From positions 700,001 through 732,500 of the forward strand of contig OZ026568.1 of NCBI GenBank assembly GCA_964020155.1: a stretch of DNA of 32,500 bases, read 5' to 3'. Below the pieces are notes generated by a model. That model was not told where the DNA came from. It worked only from the letters and a program-made list of their open reading frames with translations, and ran no database searches. The stretch comes from Chondrilla cf. caribensis. Lineage: Eukaryota > Porifera > Demospongiae > Chondrillida > Chondrillidae. This document shows, piece by piece, positions 30,892-32,500 of this stretch (position 1 is its first letter; every line of letters starts with the position of its first letter). The position numbers and the translations under genes are program-made.

Positions 30892-32104
30892 CAGGCCTGT
30901 ACACAGGGGGGGTTCGAGGGGGTTCGACCGAACCCCCCTTTGTGTCTAAACATTGAAATGAAATAATGCTGTTGTCCAAGTGCCACCATTGTCTAGGGCA
31001 CAAATGATCAAAATTTCACAGTAATTCGATCTGATACAAAGGTGATGCAACCACCCCATTATAGATGTAATGATTATGTAGACTGGAATCAGCTAATTTG
31101 CTAATTTTGATTCAGCACAGTAGATATTATTGAGCTCTGTGCATATGTACATATATTTATGACATGACCAGACATAAGTTGCATGTGTTGCTTAATATTA
31201 AACCTTCAATGATGATCTATATAATTGTGATGGCATGCATGTGTGATTACAGGTGGATATGAACTGGACTAAAAATGTAACCCCCCTTTTGTGAAGCCTG
31301 CGTACGGGCCTGATTCCTCCAGTATTTCAGAGTGTGTACTCGTTCTGTTGCACCTGAGTCCTCAATCATGGCATTTGGGATACCAAGGGCCAGAGCCAAC
31401 TCCGTCCAGTACTTTCCTACGTTGTCACTGGTGATCACCCCGAGGAGACCGGCATCAGTTGGACCCCTATTCAATGCTATAATACAATGAATCAGACACA
31501 TATAATATATGTTACAGAAAACACCAAATACAAGCGTTCACATCTTTATCATTTAGACAGGCTAAAAGACAGACCTTGGTCTTGTTTTAAATTGATCAAT
31601 CATGTCTAATGTTATCTTTGATAGTGCACATCATTTCTTCAACGGACCAATCAGATTTAAGGGAATAAATTCAAGTGGCCCTCAAAAGCCGTGAACAGTG
31701 GGGTAGACCATCCTCACATGGAGCACCCAAAAGACAGTCTAGCTGGCTAGAATAAGGTATACATACAGACATACTTACTTGGGTTTGATGTAGGAGGACC
31801 TCTTTCTGTACTACATCTGGCTGATGGAGTTGATTTTGTATTCATAACTGAGGAAATTTGAGTTTGTGGTATTTGTGATAATGAAGGTGACGTCTCAGTT
31901 GATGAAGCAATGCCAAATTTTCTACAAAGACTTGAGGTAGAAGAAGTTGGTAAGGGTATCCTTGACTTGGTACCTGAAGAGACAGGAGGCTGTGATAATC
32001 ATGTATGGAGAAGAAGACTTCTTAGCTGCTTGTGTGACACCAACACTCATAGCAGGGGACAAAGGTGAAGGAGGTTTTTCCAAGCTTTTGTTTTTGTAAT
32101 GCAT
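30752..32104 (-). CDS. Death-domain protein, last exon interrupted by a transposon
   Basis: Three phase-matched exons: 31974-32104, 31779-31921, and a last exon 31476-30752 into which a 421-bp element (30892-31312) is inserted. The first two encode a Ser/Pro/Thr-rich tail-like region (EKPPSPLSPAMSVG, TETSPSLSQIPQTQISS). The last encodes a death domain: NVGKYWTELALALGIPNAMI (helices 1-3), then HTLKYWRN, insertion, GNVDNADTTWDFLLKKVECL and PTLGPLVVEELK (helices 4-6), stop TGA at 30752. Death domains signal in apoptosis and NF-kB pathways. As the DNA stands, the element adds 15 residues and a stop after KYWRNQAR..., truncating the domain unless the element is spliced out. The ATG at 32104 may not be the true start. 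Confidence 0.75.
30892..31312. mobile_element. 421-bp inverted-repeat element inserted in a death-domain exon
   Basis: Ends CAGGCCTGTACACAGG and (complement) CAGGCCCGTACGCAGG, 13/16 identical, flanked by the 5-bp direct repeat ATTCC (30887-30891 and 31313-31317). Subterminal G/C runs (CAGGGGGGG and CCCCCC) are also inverted. No ORF; a non-autonomous DNA transposon. CAGG-type ends with a 5-bp duplication recall the hAT5 group, a tentative placement. Confidence 0.85.
31313..31476 (-). CDS. Death-domain gene, last exon, 5' part
   Basis: Acceptor GTATTATAG|CA. TLNRGPTDAGLLGVITSDNV then GKYWTELALALGIPNAMIED and ERVHTLKYWRN, where the inserted element begins. Confidence 0.8.
31779..31921 (-). CDS. 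Death-domain gene, middle exon
   Basis: 143 nt, acceptor CTTTGTAG|A, donor AACCCAA|GTAAGT. KFGIASSTETSPSLSQIPQT then QISSVMNTKSTPSARCSTER. A diverged copy of part of this exon lies at 32416-32458. Confidence 0.75.
31974..32104 (-). CDS. Death-domain gene, first visible exon
   Basis: ATG at 32104 or an acceptor near 32090 (AAACAAAAG|CTT). KSLEKPPSPLSPAMSVGVTQ then AAKKSSSPYMIITASCLF, donor CTTCAG|GTACCA, two bases left over that match the next exon. Confidence 0.6.
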
Positions 32105-32415
32105 GTATAGTTATTATCTATGTTACTTTTGCTGTTACACATTAATTTACATGATTAGTCATAGTATTGGTATACTATATACACTAGAGCGAATTAAAAA
32201 ATTATGCAGACACTAGTACCTGTTTTACATGTTTGACTAACTGCTTATTAAAATAAGTTAAACATTAAGTTCATATACATGCATAATATGAAATATGGGA
32301 AACTTCACATTTTAATATACCAGGAAATTTGACATGTATCTGTGGTCCAAATTTCCTTCAGCTTTCCTTTCATCAGAATAGTCTGGAAATTTCATAATAA
32401 TTATATAGACAGTGT

Positions 32416-32458
32416 AATTGTGATAATGGAGGTGGCATCTCAGTTGCTGAAGCTGTAG
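32416..32458 (-). pseudogene. Diverged duplicate of part of the death-domain gene middle exon
   Basis: The minus strand reads ASATEMPPPLSQLH against ASSTETSPSLSQIP of the middle exon, about 80% identical in DNA (31871-31912). Preceded by an acceptor-like CACTACAG. Could be an additional upstream exon of the same gene or a dead copy. Confidence 0.6.
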
Positions 32459-32500
32459 TGACTCTATACTACACAATTGTAAAGATGCGGACTCTGCAAT

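Noticed and set aside
1..32500. tRNA, rRNA or prokaryote-type operons
   Set aside because: None were recognised; the window is intron-rich animal DNA.

Overview
This is eukaryotic, animal DNA: coding sequence is split into short exons with GT..AG introns, and all four recognisable genes lie on the minus strand, head to tail. A CARD-NACHT-LRR receptor with a 2A-like leader, a very conserved beta-TrCP, short introns and many small fold-back transposons suggest a compact marine invertebrate genome. A demosponge is the best guess, but other invertebrates with expanded NLR families (for example sea urchin) are not excluded.

Layout from right to left, in the direction of transcription. (1) 32104-30752: a small death-domain protein, its last exon split by a 421-bp inverted-repeat transposon. 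(2) 30242 to about 26640: an RNA-binding protein with an RRM and perhaps a Tudor-like segment; its first three exons are firm. (3) 25075-17369: beta-TrCP (F-box plus seven WD40 blades) in ten phase-consistent exons, with one in-frame TAG in the F-box; its N-terminal D domain was not found. (4) 16763 to beyond position 298: an NLR receptor gene in which a first exon with a 2A-like motif (SGDVEINPGP) joins, in matching splice phase, a CARD-like exon, a proline-rich linker, a 1.7-kb NACHT exon and at least nine LRR-like exons.

The introns are full of repeats. (CA)n tracts (TG in the transcript) lie directly behind several 5' splice sites. Minisatellites of 22, 34, 35, 37, 46 and 63 bp sit in introns of beta-TrCP and the RRM gene. 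The NLR introns hold a decayed DDE transposase, a hAT-like remnant with a BED-finger fragment, fold-back elements, and a relic copy of the start of the NACHT exon.

Functionally the window groups innate-immune and signalling parts: an NLR that may be dually targeted by 2A, a death-domain protein, and the SCF substrate receptor that in other animals degrades I-kappa-B and beta-catenin. A shared pathway is inference from adjacency. All exon models come from reading splice sites and phases by eye, with no transcript support.
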